The notes under the pieces were generated by a model. It did no database searches. It was not told the DNA's origin and saw only the letters and a list, made by a program, of their open reading frames with translations. The position numbers and the translations under genes are program-made. This document shows positions 45,250 to 54,629 of a DNA stretch of 64,000 nucleotides, piece by piece. The stretch comes from Paenibacillus sp. Soil750 (GTDB lineage: Bacteria > Bacillota > Bacilli > Paenibacillales > NBRC-103111): positions 65,847-129,846 of the forward strand of contig NZ_LMSD01000041.1 of the NCBI RefSeq assembly GCF_001428045.1, read 5' to 3'. Each line of letters starts with the position of its first letter. The stretch's first letter is position 1.

Positions 45250-45951
45250 ATGAAGGTGGATACCAGTCTTTATGTAAGTATCGGTGTCAAGCTTACAGTC
45301 GCTTTAATAGGTCTTTTGATCATGACTAGGCTGCTGGGGAAAAAAGAGATCTCCCAATTGACCGCCTTTGATTTCGTTTCTTCTTTAATGCTTAGCGAAC
45401 TGGTCGGCAATACGATTTATGACGATGATATTCATCTTAGCCATCTACTATTTGCTCTGATTATCTGGACGCTTCTAGCGCTAGGTTTGGAAAAGTTTAT
45501 CGCACGGTTCCCCAGACTTTCCCGCTATGCCGCGGGAACGCCAGATCTGATTATCCGAGCAGGTGTGATTGATTTCAAGGCAATGAAGCGCAACAATCTC
45601 GATTTCGCCCAATTGGGCATGCTGCTTCGGGAAAATAATATTTTCTCGCTGCGCGAAGTGGCCTATGCCTTGTTCGAGACGAACGGCAGCATCAGCGTGC
45701 TGCTCCAGAAGGACCCGGAAAAGATCAGCGGCAATGCAGAAGACCATCAAGGCACCGTCAGCCTTCCCGCCTACATCATTGAAAACGGCAGCATCAATGA
45801 AGATACATTGAAGCGCCTTGGGCGAGACAGGAGTTGGGTGGAGCAGCTTTTGCTGCTTAGCGGAATTACGCATCATGAGCGTGTGCTTTTCGCGGAATGG
45901 TCGGATTCGAGTGGTCTGTATTATCAGCTAAAAGAAACAAATAAAGCTTAG
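45250..45951 (+). CDS. DUF421/YetF-family membrane protein
   Basis: Protein of 233 residues: three N-terminal transmembrane helices (LTVALIGLLIMTRLLG and two more to about residue 75) followed by two cytoplasmic beta-rich repeats with LIIRAGVIDFKAMKRNNLDFAQLGMLLRE, the family's best-kept segment. YetF-type proteins are common in spore formers and of unclear role. AAGGGA lies close to the ATG. Confidence 0.85.
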   Translation: MKVDTSLYVSIGVKLTVALIGLLIMTRLLGKKEISQLTAFDFVSSLMLSELVGNTIYDDDIHLSHLLFALIIWTLLALGLEKFIARFPRLSRYAAGTPDLIIRAGVIDFKAMKRNNLDFAQLGMLLRENNIFSLREVAYALFETNGSISVLLQKDPEKISGNAEDHQGTVSLPAYIIENGSINEDTLKRLGRDRSWVEQLLLLSGITHHERVLFAEWSDSSGLYYQLKETNKA

Positions 45952-45993
45952 TCCGATACCCTCAGCGTACTGAAACGAAAGGAGGAGCAGCAA

Positions 45994-46710
45994 TTGCGTC
46001 TGATCTTAGAAAATATCGTTAAGCGATATGAGGATAAACAGGTACTTCAGGGAGCCGGATTTACCTTTGAGAAAGGGAAGATATATGGGCTGCTAGGGCG
46101 CAACGGAGCAGGCAAAACGACGTTGTTCGACTGCCTGAGCGGAGAGAAGGACATGAATAGCGGACAGGTAATGTTGGAGGAGAATGGCCACACGCGGAAG
46201 CTAAGCGAGCAGGATGTTGGGTATGTGTATTCGTTGCCGATTCTACCCGAGTTTCTGACGGGCTATGAGTTTGTGAAGTTTTTTATGGATATTAATCGGG
46301 GCAAGCTGCAGATGGAGCAGACGATTGATGATTATTTTGACATGATGAGCATGACAACGGAGGATCGCCATCGGCTGATTAAAGGCTACTCGCACGGAAT
46401 GAAGAATAAGCTGCAGATGTTGCTATTTCTCATAACGAAGCCGCCGATCATTCTACTCGATGAGCCGCTCACCTCCTTCGATGTCATTGTTGCACTGGAG
46501 ATGAAGAATATGTTAAGGGAAATGAAGAGTGATCATATTCTAATTTTCTCCACGCATATTTTGCAATTGGCTTCTGATTTGTGTGATGAGCTGATTGTGT
46601 TGAACAAAGGGAAATTGTCTGCCGTGCCGTCCGAGCTGCTGCACAGCGCAGAATTCGAGCAAGCGGTCATTAATTTGCTGAAGGATGAATCCCATGCTGA
46701 GAACGCTTAA
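45994..46710 (+). CDS. ABC transporter ATP-binding protein
   Basis: ATPase of 238 residues with Walker A GRNGAGKT, a degenerate signature YSHGMKNK in place of LSGGQ, Walker B IILLDEP and the switch His in STHIL. TTG start with AAAGGAGGAG 8 bp upstream. Its end overlaps the membrane partner gene. This exporter-type pair resembles YthP/YthQ or Ecs systems; cargo unknown. Confidence 0.9.
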   Translation: MRLILENIVKRYEDKQVLQGAGFTFEKGKIYGLLGRNGAGKTTLFDCLSGEKDMNSGQVMLEENGHTRKLSEQDVGYVYSLPILPEFLTGYEFVKFFMDINRGKLQMEQTIDDYFDMMSMTTEDRHRLIKGYSHGMKNKLQMLLFLITKPPIILLDEPLTSFDVIVALEMKNMLREMKSDHILIFSTHILQLASDLCDELIVLNKGKLSAVPSELLHSAEFEQAVINLLKDESHAENA

Positions 46711-48301
46711 TACGCTGCTGGCTATTCGTACATCCATTAGGGTAAACCTACTCATGTATTACATTCAGAAGCTGCCGTTAATCGGCAAGCTAGTAAAGAA
46801 CAGCTTCTACGCTAATTTGGATTTCAAAAAAGCTATTTCTGTTATTGTGCTGCTGTTCAACCAGTTATGGGGAGTCATGCTTCGATTTGTGTATCTGGGG
46901 GTTCTGATATATTTTCCTGTGATCGGAATAGGAAAGGGATTGTCAGAAGCAGATCAGCTGCAGCAATTTATACATATTTTTACCATCATCAGCTTTGTGG
47001 CGGCAGCCTTCAGCAGCGCGACTATACTTGAACCAAAGCGGGAGAAATACATAGCTGTTAAGCTGATGAGATTGTCTCCAACGAGATATATGTTGGTTTC
47101 GCTAGGATATCGCTACGTGACTTTTTTGGTGTATCTACTACCTGCGATGATACTGTTCGGCACACGCTTGGGAGCAACCGTCTTAGAAGCAGTTCTGTTA
47201 TCTATATTGATCACATTATGGCGAATTCTAGCGGAGTATGTGCATCTTAAGATTTTTGAGAAAACCAGCATTGTATTGATTAAACAAACCGCCCTCGTCT
47301 GGAGCGTCCTTATTGTTGGATATGCCGCTGCCTATTTGCCGCTTCTGCTGGGCAAGGTTCTGTCTACAGAATCGTTTCTTATGAGTTTGCCTGTCTGTAT
47401 CGTTATTACAGCTGGAGGGCTGTTTGCAGCCATTAAGCTGGTTTGTTATTCCGGTTACCGAGGAGTTGTTGATGCCGCAAGCAAAAGGGATGATCCTCTG
47501 CTGGATATAGGTCGTATGATGACGGATGCACAGATGAAGAGCGTGAAGTCAAAGGATAGCGACTATACCTTGAATCCGAACCAGCAGGATAAGCTTGAGA
47601 CAAAGGAAGGCTATGCTTATCTAAACGCAATTTTCTTTCTCAGACATCGCAGCCTGATTAGCAGCCCTGTTAATAAACGATTAGCTATCATCGGCGCTTT
47701 CGGAGTGGCGGGAGTGATCTTCATGGTCCTATTCCGAGGTCAGTTGAAGGACCAGCAATGGAGTTTGGAAATGATCTTCCCCTTCTTGCTTCTGATCATG
47801 TATTTCATGTCGGTTGGAGAGAAAATATGCAAAGCAATGTTTTACAACTGTGATCTAAGTTTGATGCGGTACGGCTTCTATCGCAGCGCAGCCTATAGCC
47901 ATTTCCTGATTCGTATTAGAAGAGTGATGAGCTTAAACATGGTGATTGCCGCCACTCTTGGGGTGTCACTGACAGCTATTAACGTTTCAATAGGAGGGGA
48001 GTGGCTGAGCAGAGAGCTGCTTATGCTTTGGGTCTGCGTTCTATCATTGTCCGCTTTTTTTACTGTGCATCATTTGTTCATGTATTATATTTTCCAACCG
48101 TATTCGACAGAACTAAATATGAAAAACCCACTGCATCTCATCGTGAACATGGTTGTGTCATCCTCCTGCGGTATTAGTATTATTTTGAGAATATCGGTAG
48201 TACCATTCACTGTTACTATATTGGCTATGACGCTAATTTACTTGGCTGTTGCCCTTGTTCTTGTGCAGAAGTACGGGGAGAGAACGTTTCGGGTGAAGTA
48301 A
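46694..48301 (+). CDS. ABC exporter membrane subunit
   Basis: Membrane protein of 535 residues with about ten to twelve hydrophobic segments and a long cytoplasmic loop around 255-300. No soluble domain. It overlaps the ATPase gene by 17 bp (or 26 bp if ATG 46685 is used; AAGG abuts that ATG, so 46694 is preferred). Long, poorly conserved membrane partners of this kind are typical for small exporters in Bacilli. Confidence 0.8.
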   Translation: MLRTLNTLLAIRTSIRVNLLMYYIQKLPLIGKLVKNSFYANLDFKKAISVIVLLFNQLWGVMLRFVYLGVLIYFPVIGIGKGLSEADQLQQFIHIFTIISFVAAAFSSATILEPKREKYIAVKLMRLSPTRYMLVSLGYRYVTFLVYLLPAMILFGTRLGATVLEAVLLSILITLWRILAEYVHLKIFEKTSIVLIKQTALVWSVLIVGYAAAYLPLLLGKVLSTESFLMSLPVCIVITAGGLFAAIKLVCYSGYRGVVDAASKRDDPLLDIGRMMTDAQMKSVKSKDSDYTLNPNQQDKLETKEGYAYLNAIFFLRHRSLISSPVNKRLAIIGAFGVAGVIFMVLFRGQLKDQQWSLEMIFPFLLLIMYFMSVGEKICKAMFYNCDLSLMRYGFYRSAAYSHFLIRIRRVMSLNMVIAATLGVSLTAINVSIGGEWLSRELLMLWVCVLSLSAFFTVHHLFMYYIFQPYSTELNMKNPLHLIVNMVVSSSCGISIILRISVVPFTVTILAMTLIYLAVALVLVQKYGERTFRVK

Positions 48302-48324
48302 TCTGGCTGCGGTAGTTCGTCAGC

Positions 48325-48357
48325 AAGTAAAGGCACCCCAATGGGGTGCCTTTACTT
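48325..48357. terminator. Bidirectional terminator
   Basis: Perfect 15-bp stem AAGTAAAGGCACCCC / GGGGTGCCTTTACTT with a 3-base loop; TTTTC follows on the plus side. Confidence 0.88.
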
Positions 48358-48358
48358 T

Positions 48359-49447
48359 TCATGCGTTATCAGCCCATGGTTGACGAATTGACACGACTGT
48401 CTCCCCGGTTCTAATCGCCTGCTCAATCAGCATGCCGATATAGTGGTCCTGAGAAGCTTCCGGAAGACCATAAAATCCGGGTCCACCCTCGGCATAAATC
48501 GCCATTTTCTTCAAACAGACTGCAATAGCAATTTCATCGTCATATAATCTAGCAGGCATGAAGGGGTTTTCATATACCCATTGTTCTCCCGCCATAATAC
48601 CTTTAAGGAAATAACCTTCCGCGTTCTCATACTCACCTTTATTGATACGCTTTAATTCCATTTGAATCTGTGTACAGGAAGGATCTTGTATGCTAATCCG
48701 ATTATCGAATATTTCTCCCCGTTCCCCCCTAATACATAAATGGTTTGAGCGGGTCCATGAACGATGTTGATCTTTGGTGAAATCGTAAATCCCCAGCTTT
48801 CCACCAAAATCCAACCAAGCTAAATCTCTTTCTGACTTGATTAATTTATCTTCAGTAGGCGGACCGCTTCGGTTCGGACCAGCGACCCAATCGGATTCAA
48901 ATTTCATTCCCTTAATACTGACTTCTTCAAAGCGCACGCCTAACATTTTCCGTATTAAGCTTACTGCATGATAGAACTGAGATATGGATACGGTCACTTG
49001 ATTAACATTGCCTAACTGTCCTGACATAATAATCTTATGTCGGGCTTCTTGTATAGGATGAAATTGGTATTGTTCAGCGATTTGAATTCGCGCGCCTTGA
49101 CGGGTAAGCTTGTTGTGCAGCTGCATCAAACCATCCAGATCAGGTGCAGGAGGTGTTTCTGTAAGTACAGGAATTCCTCGTTCCGCCAGCTGCAGCATAT
49201 AATCGATAGCGGCCGATGCGTTGATAGATAGGACAACAAAGTCAGGTTGTTCATTCTCCAAGAGCTGATCCAGTGACCGATAAGTAGTCACTTTCCATAA
49301 GTCTTCCATCGACCTTCCCTTGGATTCGTCACGAATAACCATTCCGCTAATACAAAATTGTTCTGGAAGAGCCTGTGCGATTCTTAAAAAATACTGTGCG
49401 CGAAAGCCTCCACCGCCTATAATGCTGAATGTTATTGGTTTCCCCAT
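48359..49447 (-). CDS. Gfo/Idh/MocA family oxidoreductase
   Basis: Sugar-type dehydrogenase of 362 residues: N-terminal Rossmann fold with IIGGGGFRAQYFLR, then LTETPPAP in place of the usual EKP, where the catalytic Lys would be (ETP instead of EKP), so the substrate or chemistry may differ. The C-terminal alpha/beta domain follows. AAGGCGG lies before the ATG. It has its own promoter and lies downstream of the ars operon without being part of it. Confidence 0.82.
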   Translation of the reverse strand: MGKPITFSIIGGGGFRAQYFLRIAQALPEQFCISGMVIRDESKGRSMEDLWKVTTYRSLDQLLENEQPDFVVLSINASAAIDYMLQLAERGIPVLTETPPAPDLDGLMQLHNKLTRQGARIQIAEQYQFHPIQEARHKIIMSGQLGNVNQVTVSISQFYHAVSLIRKMLGVRFEEVSIKGMKFESDWVAGPNRSGPPTEDKLIKSERDLAWLDFGGKLGIYDFTKDQHRSWTRSNHLCIRGERGEIFDNRISIQDPSCTQIQMELKRINKGEYENAEGYFLKGIMAGEQWVYENPFMPARLYDDEIAIAVCLKKMAIYAEGGPGFYGLPEASQDHYIGMLIEQAIRTGETVVSIRQPWADNA

Positions 49448-49478
49448 CGATTACACCGCCTTCTTCAGTCGTAGCTTC

Positions 49479-49507
49479 GTTGTATCAAATATAAATTTCA
49501 TAGTCAA
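49479..49507 (-). promoter_or_regulatory. Promoter of the Gfo/Idh/MocA gene
   Basis: On the minus strand TTGACT (49507-49502) and TACAAC (49484-49479) are separated by 17 bp. Confidence 0.4.
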
Positions 49508-49529
49508 GCTTTAGAATCTATTAATCATG

Positions 49530-49958
49530 TTACTTGCCTTCCTTCACAAATTGTTCGATCCTGTTTTTAATGGAATCACGAACTTCATGGAATTTAGCAG
49601 TAATTTCATCTTCCGTCCCAGTTGCTTTTGCAGGATCGTCAAATCCCCAATGCCATCTTACTGCTTTATCATTTCGAACAACGGGGCAGTTGTCGTTAGC
49701 ATGACCGCACAAAGTAATGATGTAATCCGCTTGAGCCAAAATTACTGGATCAATCACATCAGAGGTATGGTTCGAAATGTCGATACCAGCTTCTTTCATC
49801 GTTGCTACTGCACGTGGGTTTAATCCGTGAGCTTCTAAACCGGCACTTTTCACTTCGTATTTATCCCCGCCTAAAGCTTTTAAATAGCCATCAGCGATTT
49901 GGCTGCGGCATGAGTTTCCTGTGCAAAGAAAATAAACGAAAGGTTTTTTGTTATCCAT
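49530..49958 (-). CDS. arsC: Arsenate reductase, thioredoxin-coupled
   Basis: Enzyme of 142 residues that reduces arsenate to arsenite. The low-molecular-weight phosphatase-like loop is CTGNSCRS, with catalytic Cys12; the relay cysteines Cys84 and Cys91 are in LCGHANDNCP, as in the thioredoxin-dependent ArsC of Staphylococcus and Bacillus. It is the last gene of the arsR-arsB-arsC operon; the 30-bp gap to arsB holds a purine-rich ribosome site. Confidence 0.95.
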   Translation of the reverse strand: MDNKKPFVYFLCTGNSCRSQIADGYLKALGGDKYEVKSAGLEAHGLNPRAVATMKEAGIDISNHTSDVIDPVILAQADYIITLCGHANDNCPVVRNDKAVRWHWGFDDPAKATGTEDEITAKFHEVRDSIKNRIEQFVKEGK

Positions 49959-49988
49959 GGTTGTAGTTCTCCTTTTTTTTGTATGGGA

Positions 49989-51281
49989 TTATGCAATAAT
50001 GTGAAGCCATAAATAAAGTCCTGTAAGTGTAATCAAGAGAGTAGGGACAGTAAGGATGACACCTGTTTTAAAATAATTGCCCCATGTGATTTTTACACCT
50101 TTGGTAGACAAAACATGTAACCATAAAAGTGTTGCAAGTGACCCGATCGGTGTAATCTTAGGTCCAAGATCACTTCCTACAACGTTGGCGTAAACCAATG
50201 CTTCTCGAATAATCCCATCTGTGTTTGTACCTTTGATGGCTAGAGCATCAATCATAACGGTCGGCATGTTATTCATGATGGAGGACAGTATAGCAGATAA
50301 GAAGCCCATTCCCACTGTCGCAACAAACAATCCTTGTCCTGCCATGTTCTCAACCAACTTTCCTAGGGCATCGGTGAGACCGACGTTTTTAAGGCCATAC
50401 ACCACTACATACATCCCGATTGAGAATACAACGACAGCCCAAGGAGCATCTTTGATCACTCGTGTAGTTTCGATTACCTTACTAGATCTAGCCATCCAAA
50501 TGAAAATCAGTGCCACGAAGCCTGCGATGATGGAAACAGGGATTTTAATAAATCCACTAATCACATAAGCGACGAGAAGGATGCCAAGAATAACCCACGA
50601 CATTCGGAATAGCCGATGATCTTTGATGGCATCTGAAGGCTGCTTTAATTCCTTCATATCGTAATTCGTTGGTATGTCCTTTCTGAAGAAAACGAACAAG
50701 ACACCCAGACTTGCCGCCAATGAAAATAGGCTTGGTACGATCATGCGGCTTGCATAGGTGACAAAATCGATACCGAAGAAGTCCGCCGATACGATGTTGA
50801 CTAAGTTACTGACGACAAAAGGCAATGAAGTGGTATCCGCAATAAAACCACTCGCCATGATGAACGGTAAAATCATATGATCTGGAAGTTTTAACGCTCG
50901 AACCATTGCTAATACAATCGGAGTTAGAATCAATGCGGCACCGTCATTGGCGAAAAATGCGGCAACTGCCGCACCTAACAAAATGACATACACGAACATG
51001 AGTCTTCCATTGCCTTTCGCAATTCGCGCCATATGCAAGGCTGCCCATTCAAAGAATCCGATTTTGTCTAAAATTAAGGAAATGAGAATTATGGCGACAA
51101 AGGCGAGTGTGGCATTCCAAACAATAGAGGTAACCGTCATTACGTCGTTAAAAGACACAACTTGGAAGAGAAGAGCAAGGATAGCGCCACCAGAAGATGA
51201 CCATCCAATGTTGAGGCCCTTAGGCTGCCAAATTACAAAAGCTAATGTAAGCAGAAATATAATTACCGCTACGTAAGTCAT
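49989..51281 (-). CDS. arsB: Arsenite efflux transporter ArsB
   Basis: Membrane exporter of 430 residues with about twelve helices. Characteristic parts are the N-terminal IWQPKGLNIGWSSSGGA, FFANDGAALILTPI (binding region) and the C-terminal NVVGSDLGPKITPIGSLATLLWLH. It expels arsenite and antimonite with the proton gradient; no ArsA ATPase gene is present. It follows arsR by 9 bp. Confidence 0.95.
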   Translation of the reverse strand: MTYVAVIIFLLTLAFVIWQPKGLNIGWSSSGGAILALLFQVVSFNDVMTVTSIVWNATLAFVAIILISLILDKIGFFEWAALHMARIAKGNGRLMFVYVILLGAAVAAFFANDGAALILTPIVLAMVRALKLPDHMILPFIMASGFIADTTSLPFVVSNLVNIVSADFFGIDFVTYASRMIVPSLFSLAASLGVLFVFFRKDIPTNYDMKELKQPSDAIKDHRLFRMSWVILGILLVAYVISGFIKIPVSIIAGFVALIFIWMARSSKVIETTRVIKDAPWAVVVFSIGMYVVVYGLKNVGLTDALGKLVENMAGQGLFVATVGMGFLSAILSSIMNNMPTVMIDALAIKGTNTDGIIREALVYANVVGSDLGPKITPIGSLATLLWLHVLSTKGVKITWGNYFKTGVILTVPTLLITLTGLYLWLHIIA

Positions 51282-51290
51282 GGTTTCCTC

Positions 51291-51614
51291 CTAATCGCAA
51301 CAGTTTAGATCTTTACATGATATTGCGTTTACTTTTTCTTTTTGCGAAGGCAGGTACTGAAAAAACTCGTGCAGAAAGGGTTTATCCTCAATGTTTAACG
51401 AATAAAAAACCCATTGGCCCTTTTTCGCTTCCTTTACTAAACCACCGGCTTTGAGCTTTCGCATATGCTGGCTCACATTGGGCTGACTAGTTTGTATGAG
51501 TTCAACAATCTCGTATACGCATAGCTCACGTTCTTTGAGCAGGGAGAGAATAGTGAGTCTCATTTTGTCCCCAAGAAGCTTACATACATCAGATAACCTT
51601 TCAATTTCAGGCAA
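51291..51614 (-). CDS. arsR: ArsR-type arsenite-responsive repressor
   Basis: Winged-helix repressor of 107 residues. The usual metal-binding word ELCVC reads ELCVYE here, keeping only Cys32; extra cysteines lie at the C terminus (Cys100, Cys105, Cys106 in SCKDLNCC) and may complete the arsenite site. The recognition helix is SQPNVSQHMRKL. First gene of the ars operon, autoregulated through the inverted repeat upstream. Confidence 0.92.
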   Translation of the reverse strand: MPEIERLSDVCKLLGDKMRLTILSLLKERELCVYEIVELIQTSQPNVSQHMRKLKAGGLVKEAKKGQWVFYSLNIEDKPFLHEFFQYLPSQKEKVNAISCKDLNCCD

Positions 51615-51674
51615 AATAACTCACTCCTTTACTATTCTTAATCATTTTCTCGACTCAGATTTCACTCGTAAATC

Positions 51675-51700
51675 ATTATATAATTATTCAGTTATATAAT
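51675..51700. promoter_or_regulatory. Ars operator-promoter
   Basis: ATTATATAA (51675-51683) and TTATATAAT (51692-51700) form a perfect 9-bp inverted repeat with an 8-bp spacer. Read on the minus strand the repeat contains TATAAT, so a bound repressor would cover the -10 of the ars operon. Confidence 0.7.
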
Positions 51701-51824
51701 AAAAGTTAAGGTTTTGTAAATTACTAACTGGAATAGATTTAACTACAAAGCAGCAAGTTTTTAAGTAGGGAACTATATTCAATCGGCAATAATCAAAGCA
51801 ATTAAATAACGCAGAATTAAAGTA

Positions 51825-51852
51825 GGGGCTTGCTCGCGGCAGCTCCTTTTTT
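51825..51852 (+). terminator. Orphan hairpin with T run upstream of the PAS kinase
   Basis: GGGGCTTGC pairs with GCAGCTCC with one bulge, followed by six T. No plus-strand gene lies between it and the divergent ars promoter, so it may end a short untranslated RNA or be a leader element. Confidence 0.45.
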
Positions 51853-51911
51853 GTGTATTAAAGTGACGGAAGTTTAATGTAACTTTATCAAGTGGTAGAA
51901 TAAACTTAAAA

Positions 51912-51933
51912 ACATTGCAATTCCTTGCAATGT
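51912..51933 (+). promoter_or_regulatory. Perfect inverted repeat in the leader of the PAS kinase gene
   Basis: ACATTGCAA and TTGCAATGT are perfect 9-bp arms with a 4-bp spacer, 24 bp before the start codon and just after a TAGAAT -10-like word at 51896. Either an operator or an mRNA hairpin. Confidence 0.5.
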
Positions 51934-51956
51934 AACTGCTTAATCGGAGGATTCGG

Positions 51957-53393
51957 ATGTTATCTCATTTCAATGACCATAGTCTTTTTTTTCATGTATT
52001 TGAGAAATCTTCAATTGGAATGGCTTTGATATCTTCTGACGGAAGTTTTTTACAGATGAATCCATCTTTATGCAAAATGCTAGGGTATAGCGAAGGTGAA
52101 TTACTAAATCTCGGTTTGACATCTGTCAGCCATCCTGAAGATTTAGAAGCGGATCTAGAAATATGCCGTAAATTGGTGCAGGGTGAAATAGATGGTTATC
52201 ACATAGAAAAAAGATATATTCATAAATCTGGGAGCCTATTGTGGGGGCTTCTAAATGTTACTGCTGAAAGGAATGAACAGGGAATTAAGGGTAATGACCT
52301 ATTCATTTGCCAAATTGTAAATATAACCGAACAAAAAGTGAAGGAAGAAGAGTTCAAGAAGATTGAAGAACTGCACAACCTTATTTCTGAACATTCACAG
52401 GACGTTATTTTGCGTTTAACGCCAGATGGAATGATTACATATGCCTCGCCAGCTATCCGCAACCAACTCGGATATGCGCCAGATGAGCTTATCGGAAAAT
52501 ATGCCTATGACTATTGGCATCCAGATGATATGAACGGTGGCTGGTTACGGCGAGGTAATTCCGATAATTCTGATAGCAGAATATTTATATATCGTCTTCG
52601 GCATAAAAATGGTCATTATATTTGGCAAGAATCGCACTCTAAAAAAATAAGGAATGCTGCAGGAGATGTTCAACATGCTATTAGTATGGGTCGTGATATA
52701 ACAGAACGGGTACATTCCGAAGAATTAATCCGCAGATCAGAGAAACTTTCCTTAGTTGGCGAACTTGCAGCTGGGATCGCCCATGAAATTAGGAATCCCT
52801 TGACCAGTTTACGAGGATTTATGCAAATGTATGTGAAAGAGGATATGGATGGTAGTAAGAAATTACGTAATGAAGTCATGTTATCTGAAATTGATCGCAT
52901 TAATGAAATTGTAAGTGAGCTTTTAGTGTTAGCAAAACCTTCAAATGAGGCTTTTGAGTTAAGGGACGTTGTACATATATTAAATCACGTTACAAGATTA
53001 TTGGAAGGACAAGCCAACCTACATAACGTTCAAATAAAGCTAGAGTTAGATGACAATTTATCATCCATTCAGTGTCAACGCAGTATCAATCAAGTATTTA
53101 TCAATGTTTTAAAGAATGCGATTGAATCCATGCCTAAAGGTGGAGACGTAACAATACAGGCCAAGCAAATGAACGATAGCATATATATTCGAATTAAAGA
53201 TGAGGGTTATGGAATCCCGCAAGAAGAAATAACCAAGATTGGGAATCCTTTTTTTACTACAAAAGAAACAGGAACAGGGTTAGGATTAATGGTTTCAATG
53301 AGAATCATCCAAAACCATAATGGGACTATACGAATCGAAAGTGAAGTTGGGAAAGGGACGATGGTAGAAGTAGTTTTGCCAATCGTTAGATAG
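51957..53393 (+). CDS. Cytoplasmic histidine kinase with two PAS domains
   Basis: Kinase of 478 residues without membrane helices. PAS domain 1 at about 10-125 (FEKSSIGMALISSDGSFLQMNPSL), PAS domain 2 at about 140-255, HisKA with His276 in GIAHEIRNPL, and HATPase at about 370-475 (N box INVLKNAIESMP, DEGYGIP, TGLGL). The domain layout matches sporulation-type kinases such as KinA/KinE or NtrB-like kinases. No response regulator is adjacent, as is usual for sporulation phosphorelay kinases. CGGAGG precedes the ATG. Confidence 0.9.
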   Translation: MLSHFNDHSLFFHVFEKSSIGMALISSDGSFLQMNPSLCKMLGYSEGELLNLGLTSVSHPEDLEADLEICRKLVQGEIDGYHIEKRYIHKSGSLLWGLLNVTAERNEQGIKGNDLFICQIVNITEQKVKEEEFKKIEELHNLISEHSQDVILRLTPDGMITYASPAIRNQLGYAPDELIGKYAYDYWHPDDMNGGWLRRGNSDNSDSRIFIYRLRHKNGHYIWQESHSKKIRNAAGDVQHAISMGRDITERVHSEELIRRSEKLSLVGELAAGIAHEIRNPLTSLRGFMQMYVKEDMDGSKKLRNEVMLSEIDRINEIVSELLVLAKPSNEAFELRDVVHILNHVTRLLEGQANLHNVQIKLELDDNLSSIQCQRSINQVFINVLKNAIESMPKGGDVTIQAKQMNDSIYIRIKDEGYGIPQEEITKIGNPFFTTKETGTGLGLMVSMRIIQNHNGTIRIESEVGKGTMVEVVLPIVR

Positions 53394-53444
53394 CGATATG
53401 CTATTCCATGATGCGGTCATTCTAGCGAATGATAGCCAAAGCGG

Positions 53445-54629
53445 TTAAAGGTTATATCCTTTTTGCACTGAAATGGCTTGCGTCATTTTACTCTTCTGGA
53501 AGGAGACAATCGCTGCTAGGAAAGCTATAAGTAATGCAACACTTGCGACCCACGGATTGTACAAGACTGTTGAATTCAATGTCGCAGCCATGCCTCCCAC
53601 GCTCGCACCGCTCGCAAGACCTATCTGCGTCACAGAAATGTTCAGGCTTATGATGAGATTAGAAGATTGCGGAGCTTTCGCGATAAAGTAGCTTTGCGTA
53701 GCTGGTCCCATAATGAACATTGATATGATCCACAAGGATAAAAGGGCAATAGCAAGCGGGAACAAGTGGATAGCCAGAGGCAGAAGCAAAAGCGTAACAA
53801 CATGAAAGATCATGCTAATGACCATTACCGGCACGCTTCCCCATTTGTCAACAGCGGAGCCGCCAATGCGGGAGCCGATTGCACCGGCAATTCCGAATGA
53901 AAGCATGATGATCCCGATATCGGAAGCGCTCCTATGGAGAATTGTATCTAAGAATGAAGATAAATACGTGAACAAGATGGAGTTACCAGTTTCTCTGAAC
54001 AGGACGAGAAGCAAAGCAGTCAGAATAACCGGATTCGCAAGTATGGTGAATTGCCGGCTGAACGAAACAGAAGCGTCTCCTTGGATCTCCGGTAGCATGA
54101 GCATCATACAGATCATAATGATGAAGCTGCCAGCGGCTAAGAAGAGGAATATCATCTGCCAACTGAATATATGGGTCAGTGCAATTCCAATGGGTACCCC
54201 AAGAATCATAGCGCTGCTGAAGCCGAGAATGATCGTGCCCATTGTGCTGCCGATTTTTTCAGGCGGGACCATTTTGGCTGCGGCGCTGAATGCGGCTACA
54301 AGCAAGACACCGGAGCTCACTCCCAGTATCATTCTGGATACGATCAACAGTGTGAAACTGGAGCTGATGAATGAGACGAGATTGCCTACTATAAAAACAA
54401 ACATGGCGAGGAGAAGTAGCTTCTTTCTTCCCATTCGTGCCGTCAGTGACACGATGACTGGCGTTCCAATTGCGAACGCTAGCGAATAGACAGTAATGAG
54501 CTGTCCGGCAAGAGCGACGGAGACATGTAATTGATCAGCTAACACATTCAGAATGCCAGCAATGACCAATTCAGAAGTAGCGGTGAAGAAAACAGCTAGG
54601 GTTAGCATGTAAATGACTTTTCGATTCAT
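53445..54629 (-). CDS. MFS drug-efflux-type transporter
   Basis: Twelve-helix transporter of 394 residues, DHA1/AraJ-like, with RMGRKKLLLLAM (loop 2-3) and RMILGVSSGVL (motif of helix 4). AAAGGA is placed for ATG 54629 (10 bp); ATG 54638 lies too close. Its promoter carries two palindromes of the type bound by HxlR/YodB-like repressors, and an HxlR gene lies directly upstream, so it is probably an electrophile- or drug-induced exporter. Confidence 0.85.
   Translation of the reverse strand: MNRKVIYMLTLAVFFTATSELVIAGILNVLADQLHVSVALAGQLITVYSLAFAIGTPVIVSLTARMGRKKLLLLAMFVFIVGNLVSFISSSFTLLIVSRMILGVSSGVLLVAAFSAAAKMVPPEKIGSTMGTIILGFSSAMILGVPIGIALTHIFSWQMIFLFLAAGSFIIMICMMLMLPEIQGDASVSFSRQFTILANPVILTALLLVLFRETGNSILFTYLSSFLDTILHRSASDIGIIMLSFGIAGAIGSRIGGSAVDKWGSVPVMVISMIFHVVTLLLLPLAIHLFPLAIALLSLWIISMFIMGPATQSYFIAKAPQSSNLIISLNISVTQIGLASGASVGGMAATLNSTVLYNPWVASVALLIAFLAAIVSFQKSKMTQAISVQKGYNL

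Noticed and set aside
45994..48301. ATPase for the sugar importers
   Set aside because: The gene is fused in an operon with a long exporter-type membrane protein and lacks the extra C-terminal regulatory domain of MsmX/MalK ATPases (238 residues instead of about 365).
53812..54489. 225-residue plus-strand open frame
   Set aside because: Antisense to the MFS gene; its content is the mirror of membrane-helix codons and it has no ribosome site.
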